Program-made: the position numbers and the translations under genes | Notes under the pieces: model-generated | Told to the model about the DNA's origin: nothing | Database searches by the model: none | What the model saw: the letters and a program-made list of their open reading frames with translations, nothing else | Source of the DNA: CAWVWF01 sp963933885 | GTDB taxonomy: Bacteria > Bacteroidota > Bacteroidia > Flavobacteriales_C > GCA-002722245 | DNA length: 17,666 bases | Reading direction: 5' to 3' | NCBI GenBank assembly: GCA_963933885.1 | Contig: CAWVWF010000054.1 | Span: 1 to 17,666 of the forward strand | In this document: positions 6,441-13,667 of the stretch, piece after piece | Position numbering within the stretch: position 1 is the stretch's first letter | How the letters are laid out: every line of letters begins with the position of its first letter

Positions 6441-8834
6441 ATGGCGAAAAACTTAGTTATAGTTGAGTCCCCTGCAAAGGCGAAAACGATTGAGAAGTAT
6501 TTAGGGAAAGATTTTATTGTAAAATCGAGTGTAGGACACATAAGAGATTTGGCTAAAAAAGGTTTGGGTGTTGATACCGAAAATAATTTTGAACCGAACT
6601 ACGAAGTATCTCCAGATAAGAAAGCGATAGTTAAGGAATTAAAAAGTTTAGCGAAGAAAGCAGAGATTGTTTGGTTAGCGACGGATGAGGACCGCGAAGG
6701 AGAAGCAATTTCTTGGCACCTTTTAGAAGCTTTAGATTTAGATGAAAAGAAAACTCGAAGAGTTGTATATAACGAAATCACCGAAGAGGCGATTGTTAAG
6801 GCGATAAACAACCCAAGAGAATTAGATATTAATTTAGTTAATGCTCAGCAAGCAAGAAGAATTCTTGATAGATTGGTTGGATTTGAACTTTCTCCAGTTT
6901 TATGGAGAAAAGTTAAGCCTTCTTTATCTGCAGGAAGAGTTCAGTCTGTAGCAGTAAAACTAATTGTTGAAAGAGAACGTGAAATAGAAAGTTTTAAATC
7001 TATCAACACTTTTAAAGTTGTAGCTCATTTCATTGTGGATGATACTTCTGTAATGAAAGCTGATTTAACAAAGAATTTACCTGATCTTAAAAGTGCTGAG
7101 GATTTCTTAAATGAATGTGCTAAATCTATTTTTGAGGTTTCAAAATTAGAGAAGAAGCCAGCTAAGAAAAGTCCAGTTGCTCCATTTACAACTAGTACAT
7201 TACAACAAGAAGCGAGTAGGAAATTAGGTTATTCAGTAGGGCAAACTATGTCAGTTGCTCAGAAATTATACGAGCAAGGACATATTACTTATATGAGAAC
7301 GGATTCTACAAACCTATCCAATTTTGCAATGGATGGAATTAAGGATGAAATTGTAAAGTCATATGGACCTGAATACTTCAATCCAAGAAAATACAAAACT
7401 AAAGATAAAGGAGCACAAGAAGCCCATGAAGCCATAAGACCAACTTCATTTGATAAGCATGAAATTTCTGGAGACAATCAAGGTGAACGTTTATACGAGC
7501 TGATATGGAAAAGAACACTTTCTTCTCAGATGAGTGATGCTCAATTGGAGAAAACTATTGTTACTATTAATGTATCTGAATCAGATAAGAATTTAGTAGC
7601 AAGAGGAGAGGTTTTAAAGTTTGATGGATTCTTAAAATTATATTTAGAATCAACTGATGACGAAAATGTTGAGGAAACAGGAATGCTTCCAGAATTAAAT
7701 GAAGGTCAATCTTTAGACTTAGACAATATGGTAGCAAGAGAACGTTTTTCTCATCATCCAGCACGATTTACTGAAGCAAGTTTAGTAAAGAGAATGGAAG
7801 AAAAAGGAATCGGTCGTCCATCTACATATGCTCCCACAATATCTACAATCCAAAAGAGGACTTATATTTCTAAGGACGAAAGAGATGGTTACGAGAGAGA
7901 ATATCGTTTGGTAAATCTTGAAGGAGGAAATGTTGAATCAGTTACAAAAACTGAAATCACTGGAGCTGAAAGAAATAAATTGTTCCCTACAGACATTGGG
8001 ATTTTAGTAAATGATTTCTTAGTAGATAACTTCGGGTCAATTATCGATTATAATTTTACTGCAGACGTTGAAAAGCAATTTGATGAAATTGCACAAGGTA
8101 AGAAGGAATGGAAAGTAATGTTAGCTGAATTCTATACACCTTTTCACCAAACAGTTGAACATACAATTGAAACTTCATCCAAAGTAACTGGGCAAAGGTT
8201 ATTGGGTGAAGATCCTAAGACAGGAAAAAATATTTATGTTAGAATGGGACGTTTTGGAGCAATGGCTCAAATTGGAGAAACGCCTACTAGCGATGATGAT
8301 GAGAAACCTAAATATGCTGGATTAAGAAAAGGGCAGAGTATGGGAAGTATCACATTTGAAGAAGTTATTGAGCTTTTCAAATTACCAAAGGTTCTTGGGA
8401 CTTTGGATGAAAAAGATGTTAAAGTTGCTATTGGTAGATTTGGACCTTATGTTCAAAACGGATCTCTTTTCGCAAGTATTCCAAAGGAGGAAGATCCAAT
8501 GCATGTTAACCTAGAGAGAGCTTTAGAGTTAATTGCAGCTAAGAAACAGGCAGATGCAGAGAAGTTTATCAAAGCATTTGATCATGAGTCTGGTGAAATT
8601 CAACTTCTAAATGGAAGATGGGGACCATATATCAAACAAAATAAAAAGAATTTCAAAATCCCAAAGGATGTAGAAGCTGCAGATATTTCACTTGAGGAAG
8701 CACTTAAGTATATCAAAGAAGCTCCTGCTAAAGGAAAGAGAAAGGCTGCTCCTAAAGCTAAGGCTAAGCCGAAAACAAAACCAAAGGCTAAAGCGAAACC
8801 AAAAGCTAAGGCAAAACCAAAGGCTAAGAAATAA
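6441..8834 (+). CDS. topA: DNA topoisomerase I (type IA) with Lys/Ala/Pro-rich tail
   Basis: TopA relaxes negative supercoils by cutting one DNA strand through a tyrosine link. The N-terminal TOPRIM domain shows Glu9 (VIVESPAKAKTI) and TDEDREGE (81-88) with acidic Asp82, Asp84 and Glu86. The catalytic Tyr284 is in GHITYMRTDST (280-290). EEKGIGRPSTYAPTI marks the later core. The C-terminus has three Topo_C-type repeats (around GRFGAMAQ, GRFGPYVQ and GRWGPYIK) and no four-cysteine zinc ribbons. The last 37 residues (761-797) are a basic low-complexity tail built from PKAKAK units. At 797 residues it is shorter than the E. coli enzyme. Its stop overlaps the next start (TAATG), which suggests translational coupling. 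Confidence 0.97.
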   Translation: MAKNLVIVESPAKAKTIEKYLGKDFIVKSSVGHIRDLAKKGLGVDTENNFEPNYEVSPDKKAIVKELKSLAKKAEIVWLATDEDREGEAISWHLLEALDLDEKKTRRVVYNEITEEAIVKAINNPRELDINLVNAQQARRILDRLVGFELSPVLWRKVKPSLSAGRVQSVAVKLIVEREREIESFKSINTFKVVAHFIVDDTSVMKADLTKNLPDLKSAEDFLNECAKSIFEVSKLEKKPAKKSPVAPFTTSTLQQEASRKLGYSVGQTMSVAQKLYEQGHITYMRTDSTNLSNFAMDGIKDEIVKSYGPEYFNPRKYKTKDKGAQEAHEAIRPTSFDKHEISGDNQGERLYELIWKRTLSSQMSDAQLEKTIVTINVSESDKNLVARGEVLKFDGFLKLYLESTDDENVEETGMLPELNEGQSLDLDNMVARERFSHHPARFTEASLVKRMEEKGIGRPSTYAPTISTIQKRTYISKDERDGYEREYRLVNLEGGNVESVTKTEITGAERNKLFPTDIGILVNDFLVDNFGSIIDYNFTADVEKQFDEIAQGKKEWKVMLAEFYTPFHQTVEHTIETSSKVTGQRLLGEDPKTGKNIYVRMGRFGAMAQIGETPTSDDDEKPKYAGLRKGQSMGSITFEEVIELFKLPKVLGTLDEKDVKVAIGRFGPYVQNGSLFASIPKEEDPMHVNLERALELIAAKKQADAEKFIKAFDHESGEIQLLNGRWGPYIKQNKKNFKIPKDVEAADISLEEALKYIKEAPAKGKRKAAPKAKAKPKTKPKAKAKPKAKAKPKAKK

Positions 8835-9994
8835 TGGAATTTAGTATATATCTTGAATCGGTAGTTTCTGAGTTAAGTTCTTCTGAAAAGTGGAAGAAAA
8901 ATACACTTGGATATACAATCGATCAATATAGTGATGATATAAAACTATTCGATTATGATGTTGCACTGATCGGTGTGATGGAAGAAAGAGGTTCTGCTAA
9001 TAATCAAGGTTGTGGAGATGCACCTGATAAAATTAGAGAACAGTTTTATAGTTTGTTTCATCGATTTGAAAATGTGAAAATCTTAGACTTAGGTAATATC
9101 AAGGCTGGAAACACATATAGAGATACATATTTTGCACTTACTTCAGTTATTTCAGAACTTGTTAAAAAAGAAGTGACACCTATTATAATAGGAGGAAGTC
9201 ATGATCTGACATACGCCAATTATCAAGCATATGAAAAATTAGAACAAGTTGTGAATCTTGTAACAATCGATAGATCTATTGATCTTGGATTGATTGAAGA
9301 AGATATTACAGATGAAAATTTCATTAACCACATAGTAATGCACCAACCCAACTTCTTATTTAATTATAGTTCGGTTGGTTATCAAAGTTATTTCGTTGAT
9401 AAAGAAATTGATTCGTTAATGGAAAGAATGCATTTCGATGCTTACCGTATTGGAGCTGTACGTTCTAACATGGAAGAAATAGAGCCTATTGTAAGAAATG
9501 CAGATATTGTAAGTTTTGATGTTAATGCGTTAAAAAGTTCTGATAGCTCAGCTTATTGCGAGCCAAACCCAAACGGGTTTTCAGGTGAAGAAGCTTGTAG
9601 GATTACAAGGTACGCTGGCCTTTCTGATAAATTAACTTCTATTGGATTTTATAATTACAATCCAATGTTTGATAAGAATGGCAACAGTGCCATGCTATTG
9701 GCTCAAATGATATGGTATTTTATTGAAGGGTTTGAAGGTCGAAAAGGAGATTATCCGGTCGCAACAAAATCTAAGTACACAAAATATCATGTTGCAATTG
9801 AAGAAGGAAAACACGAATTATTGTTTTATAAAAGTGAGTTTAGTGGTAGATGGTGGATGGAAGTTCCTTTCCCATCAGATCTAAAAAGTAAATTTGTTCG
9901 TCACCAAATGGTTCCATGTAGTTATATGGATTATGAACGAGCAACTAATGGAACTATGCCAGATAGATGGTGGCAAACATTCCAGAAATTGTAG
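8834..9994 (+). CDS. Arginase/formimidoylglutamase-family protein with substituted metal ligands
   Basis: The family consists of manganese ureohydrolases (arginase, agmatinase, HutG). The 386-residue product has the expected core: ALIGVMEERGSANNQGCGDAP (44-64), GGSHDLTY (120-127) and SFDVNAL (227-233). Against the six classic ligands, His123, Asp146, Asp150 and Asp229 are present. The His of DxHxD is Ser148 (DRSID) and the second Asp of SxDxD is Asn231. The Glu often found before NP is Asn274 (FYNYNP). About 75 extra residues at the C-terminus are Trp-rich (RWWMEVPF, DRWWQTFQKL). This argues for lost or changed catalysis, although databases would probably label it formimidoylglutamase. It overlaps topA by 1 nt and lies just upstream of the type IX operon. 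Three in-frame stops (TAG TAG TAA) end it. Confidence 0.85.
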   Translation: MEFSIYLESVVSELSSSEKWKKNTLGYTIDQYSDDIKLFDYDVALIGVMEERGSANNQGCGDAPDKIREQFYSLFHRFENVKILDLGNIKAGNTYRDTYFALTSVISELVKKEVTPIIIGGSHDLTYANYQAYEKLEQVVNLVTIDRSIDLGLIEEDITDENFINHIVMHQPNFLFNYSSVGYQSYFVDKEIDSLMERMHFDAYRIGAVRSNMEEIEPIVRNADIVSFDVNALKSSDSSAYCEPNPNGFSGEEACRITRYAGLSDKLTSIGFYNYNPMFDKNGNSAMLLAQMIWYFIEGFEGRKGDYPVATKSKYTKYHVAIEEGKHELLFYKSEFSGRWWMEVPFPSDLKSKFVRHQMVPCSYMDYERATNGTMPDRWWQTFQKL

Positions 9995-10108
9995 TAGTAA
10001 AAAGTGATTGTTGTAAAGTAAATGAAAATTTATTGTGACTTTTTATGGATTACGCATTATAAGTTTGAGTGTTGATTCAATCGTGGAATTAAACGGTGTT
10101 TATTGGCT

Positions 10109-10116
10109 TAATTTTG
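10109..10116 (+). promoter_or_regulatory. Candidate -7 box of the porP-gld operon promoter
   Basis: TAATTTTG fully matches TAnnTTTG and is identical to the groES -7 box. It sits between the 4-bp arms GGCT (10105-10108) and AGCC (10118-10121). No clean TTG lies 17-23 nt upstream, so the -33 part is weak. The leader to the ATG at 10193 would be about 70 nt. The rest of the 9995-10192 gap holds only a weak A/T-rich inverted repeat near 9998-10045. Confidence 0.45.
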
Positions 10117-10192
10117 TAGCCTTGAATAAATTCCTTAGTTTTATAGGTTGATTATAGTGAATAATTGGGTATTATAATAAAAAGTATTGAAT

Positions 10193-11185
10193 ATGAAAAG
10201 GGTATTTATAGCAGCAATAGCAATGTTTTCGGTGTTCTCAGGGCATGCACAACAAGATGCACAGTTCTCTCAGAACATGTTTCTAAATGATGCGATTAAT
10301 TCTGGAGCAGTTGGAATTAAAGGAATGCATTGTTTTAATTTAGTCGCTCGTGATCAATGGACTGGTTTTGAAGGTAACCCTTTTACTGGTCAATTAAGTT
10401 ATAATGGTCCTATCGATGGAATTGATAATTTTGGAGTAGGAGCAGTTGTTGTTTTTGATAAACTAGGTTTTGAACAGAACGTTAGTTTTAAATTAAATGG
10501 AGCTTACCATTTACCATTGGGGGACGGTAAATTAGGATTAGGTCTTGGATTAGGTCTTTTAAATAAAGGTTTTGCAGGTACTGTTAAAGCATCTAACATG
10601 GCAGATCCAATCGTGAGTAGTATCTCTGGTAAATCTGCGATGGGGTTTGATTTAAGTTTTGGAGCTTTTTACTATGTACCTGAAAAGTTATACTTTGGTA
10701 TTTCTGGTCAGAAGTTAATTGCTCAAAAATTAACATTAGGTTCTGCTGAACCAAAACTTCGTCAACATGTTTATATTACTGGAGGTTACTATTACAAGGC
10801 AACAAAGGATATAGTTTTAAAGCCAAACTTATTGGTTAAAACAGATTTATCTTCGACTCAAATGGATGTTAATTTAACGGCTGAATTTAGTCAGCAGTTT
10901 TGGATTGGTGCTTCTTATAGAGTGCAAGATGCTATCGTTGCAAATGTAGGATTTCAATTCCCGGTTACACCAACTGGGAACATGTTGAAAGTAGGGCTTG
11001 CTTATGATTACACTACACAAAATTTAAAGAATAAAGGAACGTTTACATTTTGGAATGATAACGGGACTTCAGAAAGTATAGAAAATAATAGAAGTGTTGG
11101 AGCGGTTGAATTATACCTTGGGTATTGTTTTATTACGCCTCCAAAGCCAAATTTCAGACAGTATGTTGATCCATTATTCTTATAA
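10193..11185 (+). CDS. porP: PorP/SprF-family type IX secretion outer-membrane protein
   Basis: PorP/SprF proteins are outer-membrane beta-barrels of the type IX secretion and gliding machinery that work beside the GldK/GldN ring. The 330-residue product has a signal peptide with likely cleavage at GHA19-Q20. The family opening follows (QQDAQFSQNMFLNDAINSGA), then alternating amphipathic strands to an aromatic-containing C-terminus. I chose the ATG at 10193 (MKRVFIAAIA), which gives a clean signal peptide, over the in-frame TTG at 10187. It stands directly before gldK, as porP does before porK in Porphyromonas. Such paralogues are numerous in Bacteroidota, so the symbol rests partly on context. 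Confidence 0.88.
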   Translation: MKRVFIAAIAMFSVFSGHAQQDAQFSQNMFLNDAINSGAVGIKGMHCFNLVARDQWTGFEGNPFTGQLSYNGPIDGIDNFGVGAVVVFDKLGFEQNVSFKLNGAYHLPLGDGKLGLGLGLGLLNKGFAGTVKASNMADPIVSSISGKSAMGFDLSFGAFYYVPEKLYFGISGQKLIAQKLTLGSAEPKLRQHVYITGGYYYKATKDIVLKPNLLVKTDLSSTQMDVNLTAEFSQQFWIGASYRVQDAIVANVGFQFPVTPTGNMLKVGLAYDYTTQNLKNKGTFTFWNDNGTSESIENNRSVGAVELYLGYCFITPPKPNFRQYVDPLFL

Positions 11186-11257
11186 TTAGACAATGTAACT
11201 TAATGAAAAAAATGGCGTTTATGGGTTGTGTGAAGACGTGAAGTTGAAGTGAAGAAG

Positions 11258-11300
11258 TTGATTTATTGAAAAAAATGTGTTAAATTTCCGGTTAACGGAA
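11258..11300 (+). promoter_or_regulatory. Possible internal promoter and inverted repeat before gldK
   Basis: TTG (11258-11260), 20 nt, then TAAATTTC (11281-11288), one base off TAnnTTTG. The -7 box runs into the inverted repeat TTCCG-GTTAA-CGGAA (11286-11300). GTGAAG occurs four times between 11230 and 11314, the last copy ending just before the gldK ATG. Either a second promoter or a leader structure is possible. Confidence 0.3.
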
Positions 11301-11315
11301 TAAAACAAGTGAAGT

Positions 11316-12665
11316 ATGAGAAAGTTGCTTTATAGTTGTGTGGTCCTTATTTCTATTGTTCTTACGAGTTGTAGCTCTGGAGCAAATGGAGAAATGGTAG
11401 GGACATTTAGAGAGCCTTTTTACCAAGAGGATCCATTTGGAATGTTATTTATTCCTTTAGGATCTTTCCATATGGGGCCAAGTGATCAAGAGATTACTTT
11501 TGCATTAACAGCTCAGAAAAAAGTTGTTTCTGTTCAATCATTTTATATGGATGAAACAGAAATTACTAATGATGAATATCGTCAGTTTGTAAATTACGTT
11601 CGTGATTCATTAGCACTTACAATCTTAGGAGAAGAAGATGCTGGTAAATTTATGATTGATGAAGGAGAATATGCTCAGAGAATTGATTGGAGAGCTATTC
11701 CGTGGGATGATGAAGATTATTCTGAAGCTTTAGCAACTTTGTTTTATGAAGAAGGTGATGAGAGATTCTATAAAAGAGCGCAACTAGATGCTCGTAAATT
11801 CAATTATGAATATTGGTGGATTGATTTTAAAACCGCTTCTGTAAAAGCGAAAAGATTTAATCACCCACAAATTAAAGATGCTTCTGTTACAGATAAAACA
11901 TGGAAGTATGGTGATGGAATAAAAGATAGAAGTGAATTTATTATTCGTGAAGTTGTAAATATCTACCCAGATACATTAGCATGGGTACATGACTTTACTT
12001 ATTCTTGGAATGAGCCAATGACTCAAATGTATTTTTGGCATCCAGTATATGATCATTATCCAGTTGTTGGAATTTCTTGGCAACAATCTAGAGCATTTTG
12101 TGTTTGGAGAACTCGTTTAATGAATGAGTTTAGAAGAAGTAATGGGAAAGTAATTGTAAATGATTTCCGTTTACCTACTGAATCAGAATGGGAATATGCA
12201 TCTAGAGGTAATTTTGATCAATCTCCATACCCTTGGGGTGGACCTTATATTCGTAACAGAAGAGGTTGTTTCTTAGGGAACTTTAAACCATTGAGAGGTA
12301 ACTATGTTGATGATGGAGGATTACATACAATTGTTGTAGCACATTACTGGCCAAACGGATTCGGTTTATATGATATGGCAGGAAATGTTTCTGAATGGAC
12401 GTCAAATGCTTTTGAAGAAGCTGCTTATAATTTTGCTCATGATTTAAACATGGATTATATATATGTTGCAGGGGACGAAGATCCACCAGCATTAAAGAGA
12501 AAAGTTATTAGAGGTGGTTCTTGGAAAGATGTTGGTTATTACATGCAGACTGGAGCAAGAACTTATGAATACCAAGATACATCTAAGTGTTATGTTGGGA
12601 TCAGAATGGTAGAAACATACCTAGGACGTAAGAAAGGAGATACAAGAGATTCCCAAATTTATTAA
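11316..12665 (+). CDS. gldK: GldK, type IX secretion ring lipoprotein
   Basis: GldK (PorK) is a lipoprotein that forms, with GldN, a large ring under the outer membrane in the type IX system. The 449-residue product has a lipoprotein signal peptide with lipobox LTSC (16-19), so Cys19 is the lipid site. The mature part has the formylglycine-generating-enzyme (sulfatase-modifying) fold: FIPLGSFHMGP (45-55), MDETEITNDEYRQF (78-91), RLPTESEWEYASRG (285-298), YDMAGNVSEW (352-361) and IRGGSW (398-403). The catalytic cysteines of true enzymes are not seen after RGGSW, so it is structural. A long insertion between about residues 100 and 240 separates the fold's first and second halves. It lies 130 nt after the PorP gene and 119 nt before gldL. 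Confidence 0.95.
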   Translation: MRKLLYSCVVLISIVLTSCSSGANGEMVGTFREPFYQEDPFGMLFIPLGSFHMGPSDQEITFALTAQKKVVSVQSFYMDETEITNDEYRQFVNYVRDSLALTILGEEDAGKFMIDEGEYAQRIDWRAIPWDDEDYSEALATLFYEEGDERFYKRAQLDARKFNYEYWWIDFKTASVKAKRFNHPQIKDASVTDKTWKYGDGIKDRSEFIIREVVNIYPDTLAWVHDFTYSWNEPMTQMYFWHPVYDHYPVVGISWQQSRAFCVWRTRLMNEFRRSNGKVIVNDFRLPTESEWEYASRGNFDQSPYPWGGPYIRNRRGCFLGNFKPLRGNYVDDGGLHTIVVAHYWPNGFGLYDMAGNVSEWTSNAFEEAAYNFAHDLNMDYIYVAGDEDPPALKRKVIRGGSWKDVGYYMQTGARTYEYQDTSKCYVGIRMVETYLGRKKGDTRDSQIY

Positions 12666-12745
12666 TCTAATATTTGGATTGTATTCTTAAATCGTCTATT
12701 TTAAATCAACTTATCTATTAAGTACACTATAATTTAATCATTTTT

Positions 12746-12786
12746 GTTAATTATTTAATCAGTTAATTATTTAATCAGTTAATTAT
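12746..12786 (+). repeat. 16-bp tandem repeat abutting the gldL start codon
   Basis: GTTAATTATTTAATCA occurs exactly twice (12746-12761 and 12762-12777). A third, partial copy GTTAATTAT (12778-12786) supplies the first two bases of the gldL ATG. The related TTTAATCA lies at 12733-12740. The block makes up the gldL translation-initiation region. The rest of the 119-nt gap shows no clear promoter. Confidence 0.85.
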
Positions 12787-13627
12787 GTCAGGAGAAAGCT
12801 ACAAGAAATTGAAATTTAGCCAGATGGCTACAGGGTTCGGAGCTGCGATTGTAATCGTTGGGGCAATGTTTAAAATTATGCACTGGCCTGGTGCATCAGT
12901 AATGTTAGTTGCGGGTTTATCAACGGAAGCAGCACTTTTTATTATGGGAGCTTTTGAAGAGCCACATATGGAAGTAGATTGGTCTTTAGTATATCCAGAA
13001 TTAACTTTTGCGCATTTAATTGAAGAAGGTCAAGAGATTATTCCAGCTGGTGCAGGAAGCGGTGGCGGTGGTGCTATCGGAGGAGGGAATGGTGATGCTG
13101 TTTCTCAGAAATTAGATGAAATGTTAGCGGATGCTAATATTGGAGAAGAATTAATAGAGTCTTTAGGTGCTGGTTTAAGAAGCTTTGAATCTACTGCTCA
13201 AAATTTAAATAATTCAGGAGATGCTTCTGCAGCTACTGAATCTTTGGTAGGTTCTTTAACATCTGCTTCTAAAAATGTTGATATGATGTCTGATGCTTAT
13301 TCTAAGGCTTCTGAATCTTTAGCTGGAATTACTGATCTTAAAGGAGAAGGTACTTCGTATGCTGAGCAGTTAACTACTATGACTAAGAACTTAGGTGAGT
13401 TAAATGGTGTTTACGAGCAACAAATTGTTGCAAACAATAGCGGAATGAAATTATCTTCTGATATTCAAGAAAACATTAATGAGTTGTTAACTAACTTATC
13501 TGATTCTGTTGAAGATACTAAGCGTTACAAAACTGAAATTTCTTCTTTAGGTGAAAACTTAGGTAAGTTAAACACTGTTTATGGTAACATGTTATCTGCA
13601 ATGACAATCCAAGGAGGTCAAGCTTAA
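12785..13627 (+). CDS. gldL: GldL, inner-membrane motor protein of type IX secretion
   Basis: GldL (PorL) forms, with GldM, the proton-driven motor that powers secretion and gliding. The 280-residue product has two N-terminal membrane helices (about 16-32 and 36-56), with the family motif MFKIMHWPGASV at 28-39. Glu48 lies within the second helix and is probably the conserved buried Glu tied to proton use; Lys30, His33 and Glu58 are other charged candidates. A glycine-rich linker (89-103) leads to a Ser/Glu/Leu-rich cytoplasmic region predicted to be helical or coiled coil (about 105-275). It precedes gldM by 40 nt. The ATG at 12785 (MSGESYKKLKF) gives the normal family start. Confidence 0.96.
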   Translation: MSGESYKKLKFSQMATGFGAAIVIVGAMFKIMHWPGASVMLVAGLSTEAALFIMGAFEEPHMEVDWSLVYPELTFAHLIEEGQEIIPAGAGSGGGGAIGGGNGDAVSQKLDEMLADANIGEELIESLGAGLRSFESTAQNLNNSGDASAATESLVGSLTSASKNVDMMSDAYSKASESLAGITDLKGEGTSYAEQLTTMTKNLGELNGVYEQQIVANNSGMKLSSDIQENINELLTNLSDSVEDTKRYKTEISSLGENLGKLNTVYGNMLSAMTIQGGQA

Positions 13628-13667
13628 TACTTATTCAATTATTTATAAACTATAAAAGAAATTAGTT

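Noticed and set aside
9998..10045. Terminator after the arginase-like gene
   Set aside because: Arms TAAAAAGT/ACTTTTTA pair over 8 bp but are A/T-only apart from one pair and are separated by a 32-nt loop, too weak to call.
10104..10121. Sigma-54 promoter (GG/GC) before the PorP gene
   Set aside because: TTGGC is present, but the GC falls 12 instead of 10 bases after the GG, and the -7 box TAATTTTG explains the region better.
10187..10192. TTG start for the PorP/SprF gene
   Set aside because: The in-frame ATG six bases later starts directly with a typical signal peptide (MKRVF).
12283..12492. Minus-strand frame of 69 residues inside gldK
   Set aside because: Antisense to conserved FGE-fold motifs of gldK, with no promoter or recognisable product. 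The same applies to the antisense frames inside topA (6599-6811, 7289-7477, 7567-7764) and at 11008-11193, the plus-strand frame at 1960-2163 opposite the TPR-like gene, and the alternate frame at 15903-16091 in gldN.
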